DNA of 64,000 nucleotides. It comes from Digitaria exilis (lineage: Eukaryota > Streptophyta > Magnoliopsida > Poales > Poaceae). The notes below the pieces were generated by a model. That model searched no databases, had not been told where the DNA came from, and saw only the letters and a program-made list of their open reading frames with translations. Shown here piece by piece: positions 21,437 through 31,860 of this stretch. Positions within the stretch are counted from its first letter, which is position 1, and every line of letters starts with the position of its first letter. Location: contig JACEFO010002688.1 in assembly GCA_015342445.1 (NCBI GenBank), positions 24,414 to 88,413 on the forward strand, in the 5' to 3' direction. The translations under genes and the position numbers were made by a program.

Positions 21437-22990
21437 TGTGGCACACCACTCCGAAATTATTCCAAGTTAAGTACCCACGGACCACCAATTAAGTAGTCAG
21501 GCACTTAATCCGGAATAAGCTGGAGCGCCGTCGGATTATACCCGATTAACCACGTACTTTCACGATCGAAACAACACGCGCGCCCACACGAAGGTGAGTC
21601 CCAGAAATTACAACATTCCACAATTCAGCTTACATAAATAGTCTCAACAAGTTATTACAAACCAAGTTCGAATCTCAAATAAAGTGCGAGAGTTCATTGC
21701 AGCGGAAATTAAACTAACGACGATACATAGCAACACCATAATGAAGCCGGCCATGTTGCTACTCCTCCCGATCCTTGGCAGAGGACGGAACCCACTCGAC
21801 ATGCCAGCCAGGTGGAACCTGGGCAGGCCAGGGGACGGAATTCACCGCCTCCTCCAAAGAAGTACCTGAAATAAATTGCCACAAGCAAGGCTGAGTATAC
21901 TAATACTCAGCAAGGCTCACCCGTCGGGTGAAAACTACATCACCGACTTCTAGACATGAGAGGCTTTTGGCTGGTGGGTTTGTTTTGCCAGAAAGCAACT
22001 AAGAGTGGATCCTTATTTTCATGATTTTAGCATCAAATTCTAATAGTGTTAACCATTCTAGATTAGCATCCTCTCTAAACATACAAGTGGTGCAATACAA
22101 TTTAGTACATACAACAAGTTCATCATTCTCATAGTTCCACTTGTTACTCAATGCAACACAGCGGTCAAGCAGTCTCATTAACCGCGAGAAGCGGACAGTT
22201 CGAACCGAATTTCACTACCTGGCCAGGTAAAACCCAACACACATGGATAATGCTTGCTATGAAAGGTACAAGCACTTCTCAACCTTTCGCATCAATCCAC
22301 AATTCGGCGCCGGGTCCACTCCCTTAGGATAAATGTTTACCGTTTCACTCACGGCATCGGTCCTAGCTGTTTCAATCTGGTACTGGGCTTACCGATTCCT
22401 ATAGGTCGGCATGTGCGTGGTGCGTTCAAAAACTTGACACACAGAACCACACGTTTTGACCTTAATCCAATTATCATATACGGACGGGAGATCTACACAT
22501 ACCATCCCGCCCGTCCATCCTTATGATTCCAACATAAGTAAAGACAAGCAACTCCTATATCTCGCGAGTGACAGGAAATCACTCGACTTGTAACGGTCCT
22601 AAAGCATTGCACTACCGACCCTATCATACTAGTATTTCAAGTCATGGTACTAGAATTATGCAGCTAGGGTATCCAAACAACTCCTTCAACGTAAATGCAC
22701 AAGCATAAATAATTCATAGTTGCACAATTTCAAAATTAGGTTATGCTCTGGGGCTTGTCTTCTTGGGCTACGCCGGCATCAGACTCCAGGTCAATCACGA
22801 TCACGTCGGCACCACCTTCAGGAGCTTCTTCTTCGTTGGCGGGGACGAGGTTGTAGGTGCCGTCAGCGAGAGCGCCTTCTACATGAGATGCAATATTTTT
22901 AAGTGTTGCTGCTGGTTTTTAGTCTAAAAGGCTAAGGCACTTGAAGGCCATAATCACCTAGACATATAAGTGGTTTATTCTTTATTCATA
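21437..22990 (-). mobile_element. Inverted chromovirus LTR fragment (left arm)
   Basis: It starts at a true LTR terminus (TGTGGC, then CCACTCCGAAATTATTCC) and runs about 1.55 kb into the LTR on the minus strand, including the hairpin (21,890) and the mini-ORF region (about 22,740-22,890). It stops at TTTATTCAT. It is closer to LTR G (57,786 on) than to E's own 3' LTR, for example in the AAATTGCCAC and GGCCATAATCACC stretches. It is therefore not simply E's LTR turned around. Confidence 0.85.
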
Positions 22991-23006
22991 TAAATCATAA
23001 CTGCAG

Positions 23007-24637
23007 CTTTCTTTAATTTTGTGAAGAAAAGAATAAACCACTTATATGTCTAGGTGAATATGGCCTTCAAGAGCCTTAACCTTTAGACTAAAAACCAGCA
23101 GCAACTCTTAAAACTTGTGCATCTCATGTAGAAGGCACTCTCGCTGATGGCACCTACAACCTCGTCCCTGCCAACGAAGAGGAGGCTCCCGAAGGCGGTG
23201 CTGACGTGATTGTGATTGACCCGGAGTCCGACGCTGGCGTAGCCCAAGAAGGCAAGCCCCGGAGCATAACCTAACTCTTAAACTTATGCAACTATGAATT
23301 ATATGTGCTTGTGCATTTACGTATCAAGGAATTGTTTGCATACCCTAGTTGCATAATTCTAGTACCTATGTCTTGAAATACTAGTATGATAGGGTCGATA
23401 GCGAAATGCTTTAGGACCCTTACAAGTCGAGTGATTTCCTATCACTCGCGAGATATAGGAGTTGCTTGTCTATACTTATGTTGGAATCATAAGGATGGAC
23501 GGGCGGGATGGTATGTGTAGATCTCCCGTCCGTGTATGATAATTGGATTAAGGTAGGAACGTGTGGTTCTGTGTGTCAAGTTTGTGAACGTACCACGCAC
23601 ATGCCGACGTATGGGAATTGGTAAGCCCGGTACCAGATTGAAACAGCTAGGACCGATAGCCATCTCTCCTTGGAAATATTTTGTTTCCCTTGCCGTATAC
23701 AAGTGGATATATGCGTGATGCCGTGAGTGAAGCGGTAAACCTTTATCCTAAGGGAATGGACCCGACGTCGAATTGTGGATTGATGGGAAAGGTTGGGAAG
23801 TGCTTGTACCTTTTATAGCAAGCATTATCCGTGTGTGTTGGGTTTCCCTGGCCAGGTAGCAAAATTCGGCTCGAACTGTCCGCTTCTCGCGGTTAATGAG
23901 ACTGCTTGACCGCTCTGCTGCATTGAGTAACAAGTGGAACTATGAGGATGATGAACTTGTTGTATGTACTAAATTGTATTGCACCACTTGTATGCTTAGA
24001 GAGGATGCTAATCTAGAATGGTTAACACTATTAGAAATTGATTGTAAAATCATGAAAGTAAGGATCCACTCTTAGTTGCTTTCTGGCAAACAAATCCACC
24101 AGCCAAAAGCCTCTCATGTCTAGAAGTCAGTGAAGTAGTTTTCACCCTACGGGTAAGCCTTGCTGAGTATTAGTATACTCAGCCTTGCTTGTGGCTTTTA
24201 TTTCAGGTACTGCTTTGGAGGAGGCGGTGAATTCCGTCCCCTGGCCGGCCCAGGTTCCACCTGGCTGGCATGTCGAGTGGGTTCCGTCCTCAGCCGAGGA
24301 TCGGGAGGAGTAGCACCATGGCCGGCTTCATTATGGTGTTGCTATGTATCGTCGTTAGTTTAGATTCCGCTGCAATGAACTCTCGTACTTTTATTTGAAA
24401 TTCGAACTTGGTTTTTAATAACATGATGATACTATTTATGTAAGTTGAATTTGTGGAATGTTGTAATTTCTAGGACTCACCTTCGTGTGGGCGCGTGTGT
24501 TGTTTCGATCGTGAAAGTACGTGGTTAATCGGGTATAATCCGACGGCGCTCCAGCTTATTCCGGATTAAGTGCCTGACTACATGGATTGTGGTCCGAGGG
24601 TACTTAACTCGGAATAATTTCGGAGTGGTCCGCCATA
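23007..24637 (+). mobile_element. Element E 5' LTR, 3' portion only (right arm)
   Basis: The last 1.63 kb of a plus-strand LTR of the E type. It starts at CTTTCTTTAATTTTGTG, carries an in-frame 47-codon mini-ORF (23,130-23,274) and the hairpin (24,162-24,183), and ends GGTCCGCCATA. The matching full-length copy is 47,781-51,861 (4,081 bp). U3 and promoter are missing, so E cannot start its own transcript here. Bases 22,991-23,006 hold about 15 bases (AAATCATAACTGCAG) that match LTR sequence found some 660 bases deeper, at 60,064 in G. Confidence 0.88.
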
Positions 24638-24639
24638 GC

Positions 24640-24651
24640 TGGTATCAGAGC
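24640..24651 (+). promoter_or_regulatory. Element E primer-binding site
   Basis: TGGTATCAGAGC two bases after the LTR end, complementary to the 3' end of plant initiator tRNA-Met. This primes minus-strand DNA synthesis in many plant Ty3 and Ty1 elements. Confidence 0.9.
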
Positions 24652-24890
24652 CGAAACATGCGCACCAGAGAGAGCAACAAACCCTTACTAAACAATTTTT
24701 TTTTGAAATAAAATATGCCAACCCTTGCTTCCGCCGCGCACTTGCGATGGAATGCTATCCATAGGACCGCTAAGGATGACGTGTAGAGCATGAAGCCTAT
24801 GTGGGTTGAGGGATCCTGATATGATAGGTGGCTACTTATATATTATACTGACTCCCAGCACATTTTCATTGTCATTTACTTCTCGCAATG

Positions 24891-25293
24891 GTGGGCGCAA
24901 GGTACGGCGATTGCTGTAACGTACCATGGCGCTATATGAAAATATAGTGGCGGCACATAGTCAATACGCTGTGATGGCGTATGAAACTAGAATAACATGG
25001 TGGGCGCAAGGTACGACGATTGCTGTAACGTACCACGGCACTATATGAAATATAGTGGCGGCACATAGTTAATACGTTGTGATGGCGTATGAAACTAGAT
25101 TAGCATGGTGGGCGCAAGGTACGGCGATTGCTGTAGCGTACCACGGCATCATATGCAAATATGATGACGACACAAAGTCAATACGTTATTTCATGAGCGT
25201 ATGAAAATGTCAATATGTTGCCTTGGTGACATATGAAGCATTGCCCGTTCAATGTTGAACGTTCGGGTGCCACCACTATAGTGGGTGGTAATG
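24891..25293 (+). promoter_or_regulatory. Structured leader array of element E
   Basis: Three tandem units begin with GGTACG at 24,901, 25,010 and 25,118 (spacing 109 and 108). Each unit can form three stems: GGTACG/CGTACC; an 8-bp stem closed by a GNRA-type loop (CGCTATAT-GAAA-ATATAGTG at 24,930; CATCATAT-GCAA-ATATGATG at 25,147); and ATACGC/GCGTAT. The middle unit has lost one loop base. Further palindromes follow: ATATGT/ACATAT, GTTCAA-TG-TTGAAC and CCACC/GGTGG. Homologous arrays with two units lie in C, B and G. A packaging or dimerisation signal is my inference. Confidence 0.7.
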
Positions 25294-25384
25294 AATGGGG
25301 GACGCTTCCGTTTGTGCTGGCACGGGAGGTTCATTATAATTGCTCTGGAATGGAATTTTCTGCAGGTACGCTAACCGCGATTCC

Positions 25385-25390
25385 GTAAGT
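25385..25390 (+). other. Donor-like splice site in the leader of E (predicted)
   Basis: GATTCC|GTAAGT. The same hexamer occurs at the same leader position in C (10,225-10,230, minus) and G (57,149-57,154, minus); B has GTACGT (38,460-38,465, minus). Candidate partners are the CAG acceptors before orf0 (26,019) and gag (27,524). Confidence 0.5.
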
Positions 25391-26019
25391 TGAACGGTTA
25401 GAAACGTTCAGCTAGCTAATATAAGGAGAGACGAATATTGCCTAGTCACCGGCACCGACTTCGTAAGCCAAAAGTTATTGGCACGTGTGTTGGTGAGAAT
25501 GAATAGGCCGCTCATGCATTACAATTCGCTAAAACTCTATTAAATCATGTGGTATGATCATTGAACTACCCGTTACAAAAATTGAATAATAACCGGAAAT
25601 TGTACTGAAACTCTACTGAAAACAGATCTGCTTGCACTGTCATTTCGAGCTTGAAAAACCCATCAAACGAAAAAGTGTCCAATATGAAAGTTGTCTCACA
25701 TGTTTTCTAGTTTGTGCTGTAGAAATTTCAACAATTTTGGGTCAGTAAATTAAGAGTCATGCTTAAAATGGTAACCCCCTGTCTGCTGGAATTTCCTGGG
25801 AACAGTGAGATAGAAATTGAATTTTGCACCTTCTTAACGAGTGTTTCTGCTCAAACCCTCAACATGAAACTTGTTCGAAATTACTTAAGCAACGTTCTGG
25901 CCAAGTTTGGGAATTTTTGGGTTTGTAGACTTTGAGTTTTACCATTTTTACTACACTGTCCAGAATCTGTTTTTATTTCTTGGCGCTAACTAGCTCTCAC
26001 ACTTGACCTTTTTGTTCAG
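25391..26019 (+). other. Leader between structured array and orf0 of E
   Basis: Non-coding. It contains diverged repeats of a motif around AACTTTCATGTTGGA, ACTGTCCCCAGAA and CAGCAGACAGGGGG, also seen at 37,870-38,230 and 56,560-56,900. It ends in a pyrimidine-rich run and TTGTTCAG directly before the orf0 ATG. Confidence 0.6.
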
Positions 26020-26903
26020 ATGTACGGCCACGCTGACCTTGCTAGCTACCCCAATGATGTCTCCTTCTTGGACTGCCTTGGATGGGAGAGTTTCCCTAGC
26101 ATCCTTTGGTCCGTGTTGACGGCACTTGACTACCCCAACTCGCCACAATATGAGAGAACCGTCCTCTGTGACCGTAGTGTGACACGATGCAGAGTGCGTC
26201 TGGTGGTGCACCGCCACCCACCGTGTCCAAGCGCTCTCACATGGAGTGTGGAAGTCCATAGGCACCATATGGAGACAACTTGTGAGATGGCTGCTCTCAA
26301 TGGATCAGCTGCTTCTGTGCCCAGAACCAGGACCTTGTGGAGCACCAGCTCCTTGGACTGTTTCCACCGGTCCAGCCTAACAACGCTCATTGGATGAGGT
26401 GCTATCTCAGCTCACCTCTGAGGGTGGCAGAGAACCCCGTTGCTGCAGCCGCACTCTTGATGAGATGGATCAGGGCTTATCACCGGCTGCAGGCACTGCT
26501 GGGGCGGTCACAAAATGAAGCACTTAACCTTGCTATTGATATGTCTTCTCGTGCCCGTGACCTTGGGATAGAGAGAACCTCTTTGTCCATAGAGGTGAGT
26601 ACCAGGGATGCTATGATTGCTGACTTGGAGAGGCAGCTAACCGACCTCCACATAGAGCACAATAATGCCAACAATGAGCTGACTCAAGTGAGGGATGAGC
26701 TAGAGAATGTGCAGGCCGACTTGGAGCATGCCAATGCTATGCTAGCTGCCCACGATACTCAGCACCTTCTCAATGAGGCGGGAGAAAATGAAGGAGAAGC
26801 CCCTGATTCAGACATGGACACCGAGGATGACATGCAACCTCTTCCCGCTCCACCGTCTCCCATAGGCAGCCAAGCTACGGCTAACAACCTAGACGACTTC
26901 TAG
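26020..26903 (+). pseudogene. orf0 of element E, frameshifted
   Basis: Homologous to the intact orf0 of B (36,947-37,840). The start MYGHADLASYPNDVSF lines up with the second methionine of the B frame, which supports that start in both. A one-base frame change near 26,310 separates the N-terminal part from the rest, which stays open to TAG 26,901-26,903. The C-terminal half predicts a coiled coil (MIADLERQL, then Asn/Glu/Leu heptads) and an acidic tail (EGEAPDSDMDTEDD, then NNLDDF). Rice elements RIRE3 and RIRE8 were reported to have an ORF upstream of gag; I recall this without checking. Function unknown. Confidence 0.8.
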
Positions 26904-27524
26904 GAGCTTCGATAGCAAGTTACTCCTCCGCGTAGCCTAAATTTTGTTTCATGATGTAATAGGCTAGTTGGAGTTGAGTTTCCTTTAAGCTTTTGAGCAT
27001 GTAATCCATTTGGCATGGGATGTGTGAGCCCCAATACTTGAGAATGGTTGTAATGTTTATGTTGAAAACTTTCTGCAGCCACTCTTGTTTTATTAATTGA
27101 CATGTGTTCCTTTCACTTCTGGGCTATGACTTGAACTACAAAGTTGTCTGAAATTTGTCTAACAAAACGCTCACCAAAATTCAACTCCATTGGTTAAGTG
27201 AAATAAAAATGGCAACCAAAACACTACAGCTCGGCCTTCTGAAAAACAGCAAAAACAGAGAACTGGAAATTGAATTTTTCGGCCTAGTTCTAACCTGATT
27301 TTGGTTCTGAGCCAAACACGAAAGTTGTAGAGTCTGAAATTTTCAAGCTACTGACCGAAATCGAGCATCTAACTCGACTTCTATTGGAGGATATGAATTT
27401 TCTTTCAAAACTACTTGCTGATATGTTATCCTTATGCAGTAAACTTCATTACATTGCCACGTTCTATCTTGTCATTAATTTATGCAACCTTATGGATTGT
27501 GGCTAATACAAGTACCTACTGCAG
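26904..27524 (+). other. Spacer between orf0 and gag of E
   Basis: Non-coding, 621 bases, with more diverged copies of the leader motif (AAAGTTGTAGAGTCTGAAA and relatives). It ends CTACTGCAG directly before the gag ATG, an acceptor-like sequence. B has the same ending (36,343-36,351). Confidence 0.6.
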
Positions 27525-27588
27525 ATGGCTATCACTCACAGCGGTCATGATGCTAGCGGATCCAACGCCAACCAGCAAGGGCCGGAAG
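27525..27588 (+). pseudogene. gag: First 64 bases of element E gag, cut by element B
   Basis: ATGGCTATCACTCACAG starts a frame reading MAITHSGHDASGSNANQQGP, nearly the same as the B Gag start. B is inserted after base 27,588; gag resumes at 43,287. Confidence 0.9.
27584..27588. repeat. Target-site duplication of element B, left
   Basis: GGAAG, directly before the LTR; repeated at 43,287-43,291. A 5-bp duplication is usual for Ty3 integrases. Confidence 0.95.
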
Positions 27589-30500
27589 TGTGGCGGACCA
27601 CTCCGAAATTATTCCAAGTTAAGTACCCTCAGACCACTAATCATGTAGTCAGGCACTTAATTCGGAATAAGCTGGAGCGCCGTCGGATTAAACCCGATTA
27701 AACCACGTACTAAACTAGATCGTAACAGCAGCAGGCCCACACGAAGGTGAGTTCCAGAGATTACAACATTCCACAATTAAATTACAAACATAGGGTACAA
27801 AGTTATTACAAACTGAGTTCAAATTAAAATCAGAGTACAAGTCTTGCAGCGGAATTTAAAAGTTCATAACAACTGAATTTAAAAGTTCGTTGCAGCGGAA
27901 GTAAAATAATCTAACGACGAAACAAGTAACTCCGTGATGAGGCCTGCCACGAAGCTACTCCTCCCGATCCTCGCCAGAGGACGGGACCCATTCGATGTGC
28001 CAGCCAGGTGGAACCTGGGCAGGCCAAGTCATAGCATCCACATTCAAGATTATACCTGAAAAATAATGCCACAAGCAAGGCTGAGTATACTAATACTCAG
28101 CAAGGCTTACCCGTCGGGTGAAAACTACATCACCGACATCTAGACAATGAAAGGCTTTTGGCTGGTGGGTTTGTTTGCCAAAAAGCAACTAAAAGTAGAT
28201 CCTTGCTTTCAAGTTTTAGCACCATATTCTAATAAATTTAACCATTCTAGATTAGCATCCTCTCTAAGCATACAAGTGTAGCAATACAATTTAATTCATA
28301 GAACAATTTCATAATCTCAAATTCCACTTATTACTCGATGTGGCCTGACGGTCAAGCAGTCTCATTAACCGCGAGAAGCGGACAGTTCGAACCGAATTTG
28401 TGCTACCTGGCCAGGGGAAACCCAACACACACGGATACTCTGCTTGCGATAAAAGGTACAAGCATTTCCCAACCTTTCCCATCGATCCACAATTCGGAAC
28501 CGGGTCCACTTCCTTAGGATGAAGGTTTACTGCTTCACTCACAGCATCACGCATACATCCACGAGTGTACGGCAAGGGAAAACAAAGTTTCCAAGGAGAG
28601 ATGGCTATCGGCCCTAGCTGCTTCAATCTGGTACCGGGCTTACCGGCTCCCATATACCGGCATGCATGTGGTACGTTCAAAAACTTGACTTAGTATCCAC
28701 ACCTTCCGACCTTAACCAATTATCAAACACGGACGGGAGATCTACATCTATCCTCCCGCCCGTCAATCCTTATGATTCCAACATAAGTAAAGACGAACAA
28801 TTCCTATGTCTCGCGAGTGACAGGAAATCACTCGACTTGTAACGATCCTACAGCAATGCTCTACCGAACCTTTCATACTAGTATTGCAAGTCATAGGTAC
28901 TAGGAAAATATTGCAGCTATGGTATTCAATCAACTCCTAGAAACGTAAATGCACAAACATAGAGAATTCAAGTGCATAATTTAGTGAGAGTTAGGTCATG
29001 CTCCGGGGCTTGCCTTCCTGCTCGGGCTGAGAGTTAGCTCCTGCGTTGGTCACGTCTGCACCGGCGTCGGGCTCCGGAACTTGCTCCTCTTCTGCGGGGA
29101 CGAGGGTGTAGTCGCCGTCCGGAAGAACGCCTTCTACATGATATGCATAAGTTTTAAGGCGGCTGCCCTTTTGATGCTAAGACTAGGGCCTTGAAGGCCA
29201 TATTCACCTAGACATACTTAGATATTTGCATTTTCTCCACCAAAGCAAGGTGTCGGTGTGAAAAAGGTTTTAGTTGAATTCGATGGTGATTGTGTACATA
29301 TATAAAAGAATTTTATTTATTTCTTCACAAGTTAGGGTGGCTGTTTCTGAATTTCAGATTCTAACCATTTTATTTCAATTAATTACTCAAAAAGGTTTAT
29401 TCATTTATACATTTCAATTTCCACCTAGATTCTTTCCCATTTTTGTTTCTTCATTTCTGTTCATCAATTTTAGCCATAAACTTTATGACAGCTACTGGAG
29501 TATAAGAGCTAAGCTCACTCCAAAATTTAGCTAATTTCGAGTTACGCATAATTTATTAAAAATCTATAAACAGCTAGCTGCAGGAAGTGAATTAAAGGCA
29601 TAATAAATTGAAATTTCATCTATTTCAGGAGATCTTCCTACCAAGGCTAAGCAATATCATGAGGAGGGCTCTGGCCAAGTGGTGGCTCAAAATAACCCTT
29701 GGGTAGTCCTCATTATTTTTCTATCCAAAAACACATATTTAATTATTTGCCATTCTAAACAGAGCAAAAATTAAGTTTCTCATTTTTAACATGTGTGTTA
29801 ACAAGTTTTAAGTTCTCAGGAGCAAAATGATGATTTTTCGCTGCACAAATTATTTTTAACAATTTCTTTACTGCAGAAAGTCAGAAAACACATTTAAATC
29901 TATAACTGGAGCTACACACCATATTTTTGAGTCTCCTTTGGACACAAGCTGTCCAAAGCCTATATGCACAACATACCCAAAGCTCAACCCCAGCGGAGCT
30001 ATGGATTTGAAATGGTGCACAACTTTAGGTTTTCCTAGTTTGATTTTTAATTCAATAACAGTTCACTAAAAGCAATAACATGTCTAATAGAGATTGTAGT
30101 TTAGACTCTAACGATTCCAGAGAGTATTTTTGCACATTTTTCCGATTTTTCTACGATTTTTAATCGATTTTACAAGATTCGGGAAAAATCAAATCTAGGG
30201 TAAGAATCTATTTTCACCGAGGACCCTAGAACTTTCAAACTTTCGCGAACAGGTCCTGCACTTTTGCACGAAAGACCCTGGAAAGAGGTAGACGATGAAC
30301 AATGGCCCTCGGGAGCTCGCCGGAGTTACGCCGGGCAAACCACGGCGAACTGGGCTCGGGGAAGAGGGGGAAAAGGGTCCTTGGCTCACCACGAGTCGTT
30401 TGGGCACGGTTGGGAGGCCGGGGGTCGACGGAGTTACGCCGGCGACGAGGAGGTGGCGGCGCGGCCGCTGCGGGGTCTGCGCCGACGAGCTCGGTGCCGC

Positions 30501-31781
30501 TCGCGGTGGGGGAAGAGGTCCTAGAGCACCAGCAGAGCTTGGGGAAGCCAACGGCGTGCTCGAGGAGGCTCGGGGAAGGCTCGGAGTAGGGTCTCGACGG
30601 TGAGGTGGTTCGACGGCCGGAAAAGTCGATTTGGGGGAACTTGGAAATTCGAGCTCGGGAATGGGCAATGTGCTGGGGAAAGTTGGGGGAAACGGAGCTA
30701 GGGGAGTGGTCAAGCTGTGCGCGGAGTGGATTTGGGAATGGCTGCGTGGACGCGACGAATTTTGCGATGAGCTCTAGTTCGGTCCGTGCGTCGCGAGGAA
30801 GAAGAAGGAGGGGGAGCGCGCGAGGAGGCTCACTGGAGGTCTGAGCGAGCGAGTGGAGTGAATGAGGGGCTCAGTGGGGTGCTCGAGTGCGTGAGGGGAG
30901 TGCGGCATTGCCTCGGGAGCGCGCGAGCGCGTTAATGCTCGACGCGACCCGCCATGGCCGCACAGTGAGCTCGGCGCGAGTGGGGAGGGCGCTGCAGGCG
31001 AGGGGGATCGACGCGAACTGCTCGAAGATCGCCTACAGTGGCCTTGGCGCGTAGTGGAACGGCATCTCGCGCCTTGCAGCGCTCGGCGCAGCGCGCTCGC
31101 GCGCGCGCGCCCGCGGCGTGCGAGGCGCCATGATGGCGTCCGCGGCGCGAGAGGGAGCGAGGGCGACGGCGGCGAGGTGACGGCTCCACAGTGGACGGAC
31201 AAGCGCTAGACGACGAACGCCAGGCTCCGCTGCGCCTTGGCCGCGTCAGCGCCGCCTGAGCCGCGCGCCGGCCGCGTGGCGGCCGAGCTCTGGCCGCCGC
31301 GGCGCGCGCCAGGGGCACTGTTCACGGCCCGGGGAGCGCCGGGTTTGAATTCAAACTTTCTCCAAAAATTTGAACAGAACGTGAAAAAGTGCAAAAATAA
31401 AAGTTGTAGATTGAAAGATGGGACACAACTTCCCTTTTGGGATGAACTTGAAATTCGAAGTTTTTCAAGCTCAAAAAGCCCAAAAACAGAAATGTGCCAA
31501 AATCGGAAATTTGAGTTTTCGAGGGACTAAACCGCAAAATTTTCAAAAATTCCAAACAGTGACTAGGGTTAAATTTTGATGCCAAACAACTTTTATTTTG
31601 GGAGATTTTCAAGTTTAGTACAAAAATCTTGAGTTTTCGGTTGGGTACTAAATAACCCCTGTTTTTGAATTAAACTTTGAATTTTGGTGAATTTTGAGGG
31701 ATTTTTGAATTCTAATCTTAAATCCCTGTTGCATTGATCTTAATTGCATCTTTTAGCTAATTTGACATCAGAGATGTCACA
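27589..31781 (-). mobile_element. Element B 3' LTR (4,193 bp)
   Basis: On the minus strand it starts TGTGACATCTCTGATGTC at 31,781 and ends CCGCCACA at 27,589. It contains a GC-rich zone (about 30,200-31,330), the predicted intron (29,134-30,389, donor GTGAGC), the mini-ORF (28,991-29,134) and the hairpin (28,080-28,101). It lacks the tandem repeats found in LTR A. Confidence 0.95.
28991..29134 (-). CDS. 47-codon acidic mini-ORF in B 3' LTR
   Basis: After CATGTAG the frame reads EGVLPDGDYTLVP, an acidic middle (EEEQVPEPDAG), and EGKPRSMT before TAA (28,991-28,993). Length equals that in A and E. The GC-rich stretch upstream of the donor stays open in the joined frame for over 120 codons, but I find no ATG in that frame. 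It is therefore a candidate coding exon only. Confidence 0.4.
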   Translation of the reverse strand, partial: EGVLPDGDYTLVPAEEEQVPEPDAGADVTNAGANSQPEQEGKPRSMT

Positions 31782-31818
31782 GCCTACCCCCCTTAAAAGG
31801 AATCTCGCCCCGAGATTC
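31782..31818 (-). promoter_or_regulatory. Element B polypurine tract and stem-loop
   Basis: On the minus strand the stem GAATCTCG/CGAGATTC (loop GGG) is followed by TTTTAAGGGGGGTAGGC at the LTR start. Confidence 0.88.
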
Positions 31819-31860
31819 AATTACGCTTAATGATAAGGAGGGGTAAAGTAATACCTCGGC

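Noticed and set aside
28309..28680. 123-codon frame repeated at 39,814-40,185, and similar frames at 5,829, 11,606, 50,744 and 58,612
   Set aside because: All lie in the conserved U5 part of the LTRs on varying strands; matches reflect LTR homology and the frames are broken differently in each copy.
30195..31318. Pro/Ser/Arg/Ala-rich frames in the GC-rich zone of the B LTRs (also 41,700-42,823)
   Set aside because: Low-complexity composition, overlapping frames on both strands, identical in both LTRs only because the LTRs are identical. Part may be an untranslated or coding first exon, but no start codon fits.
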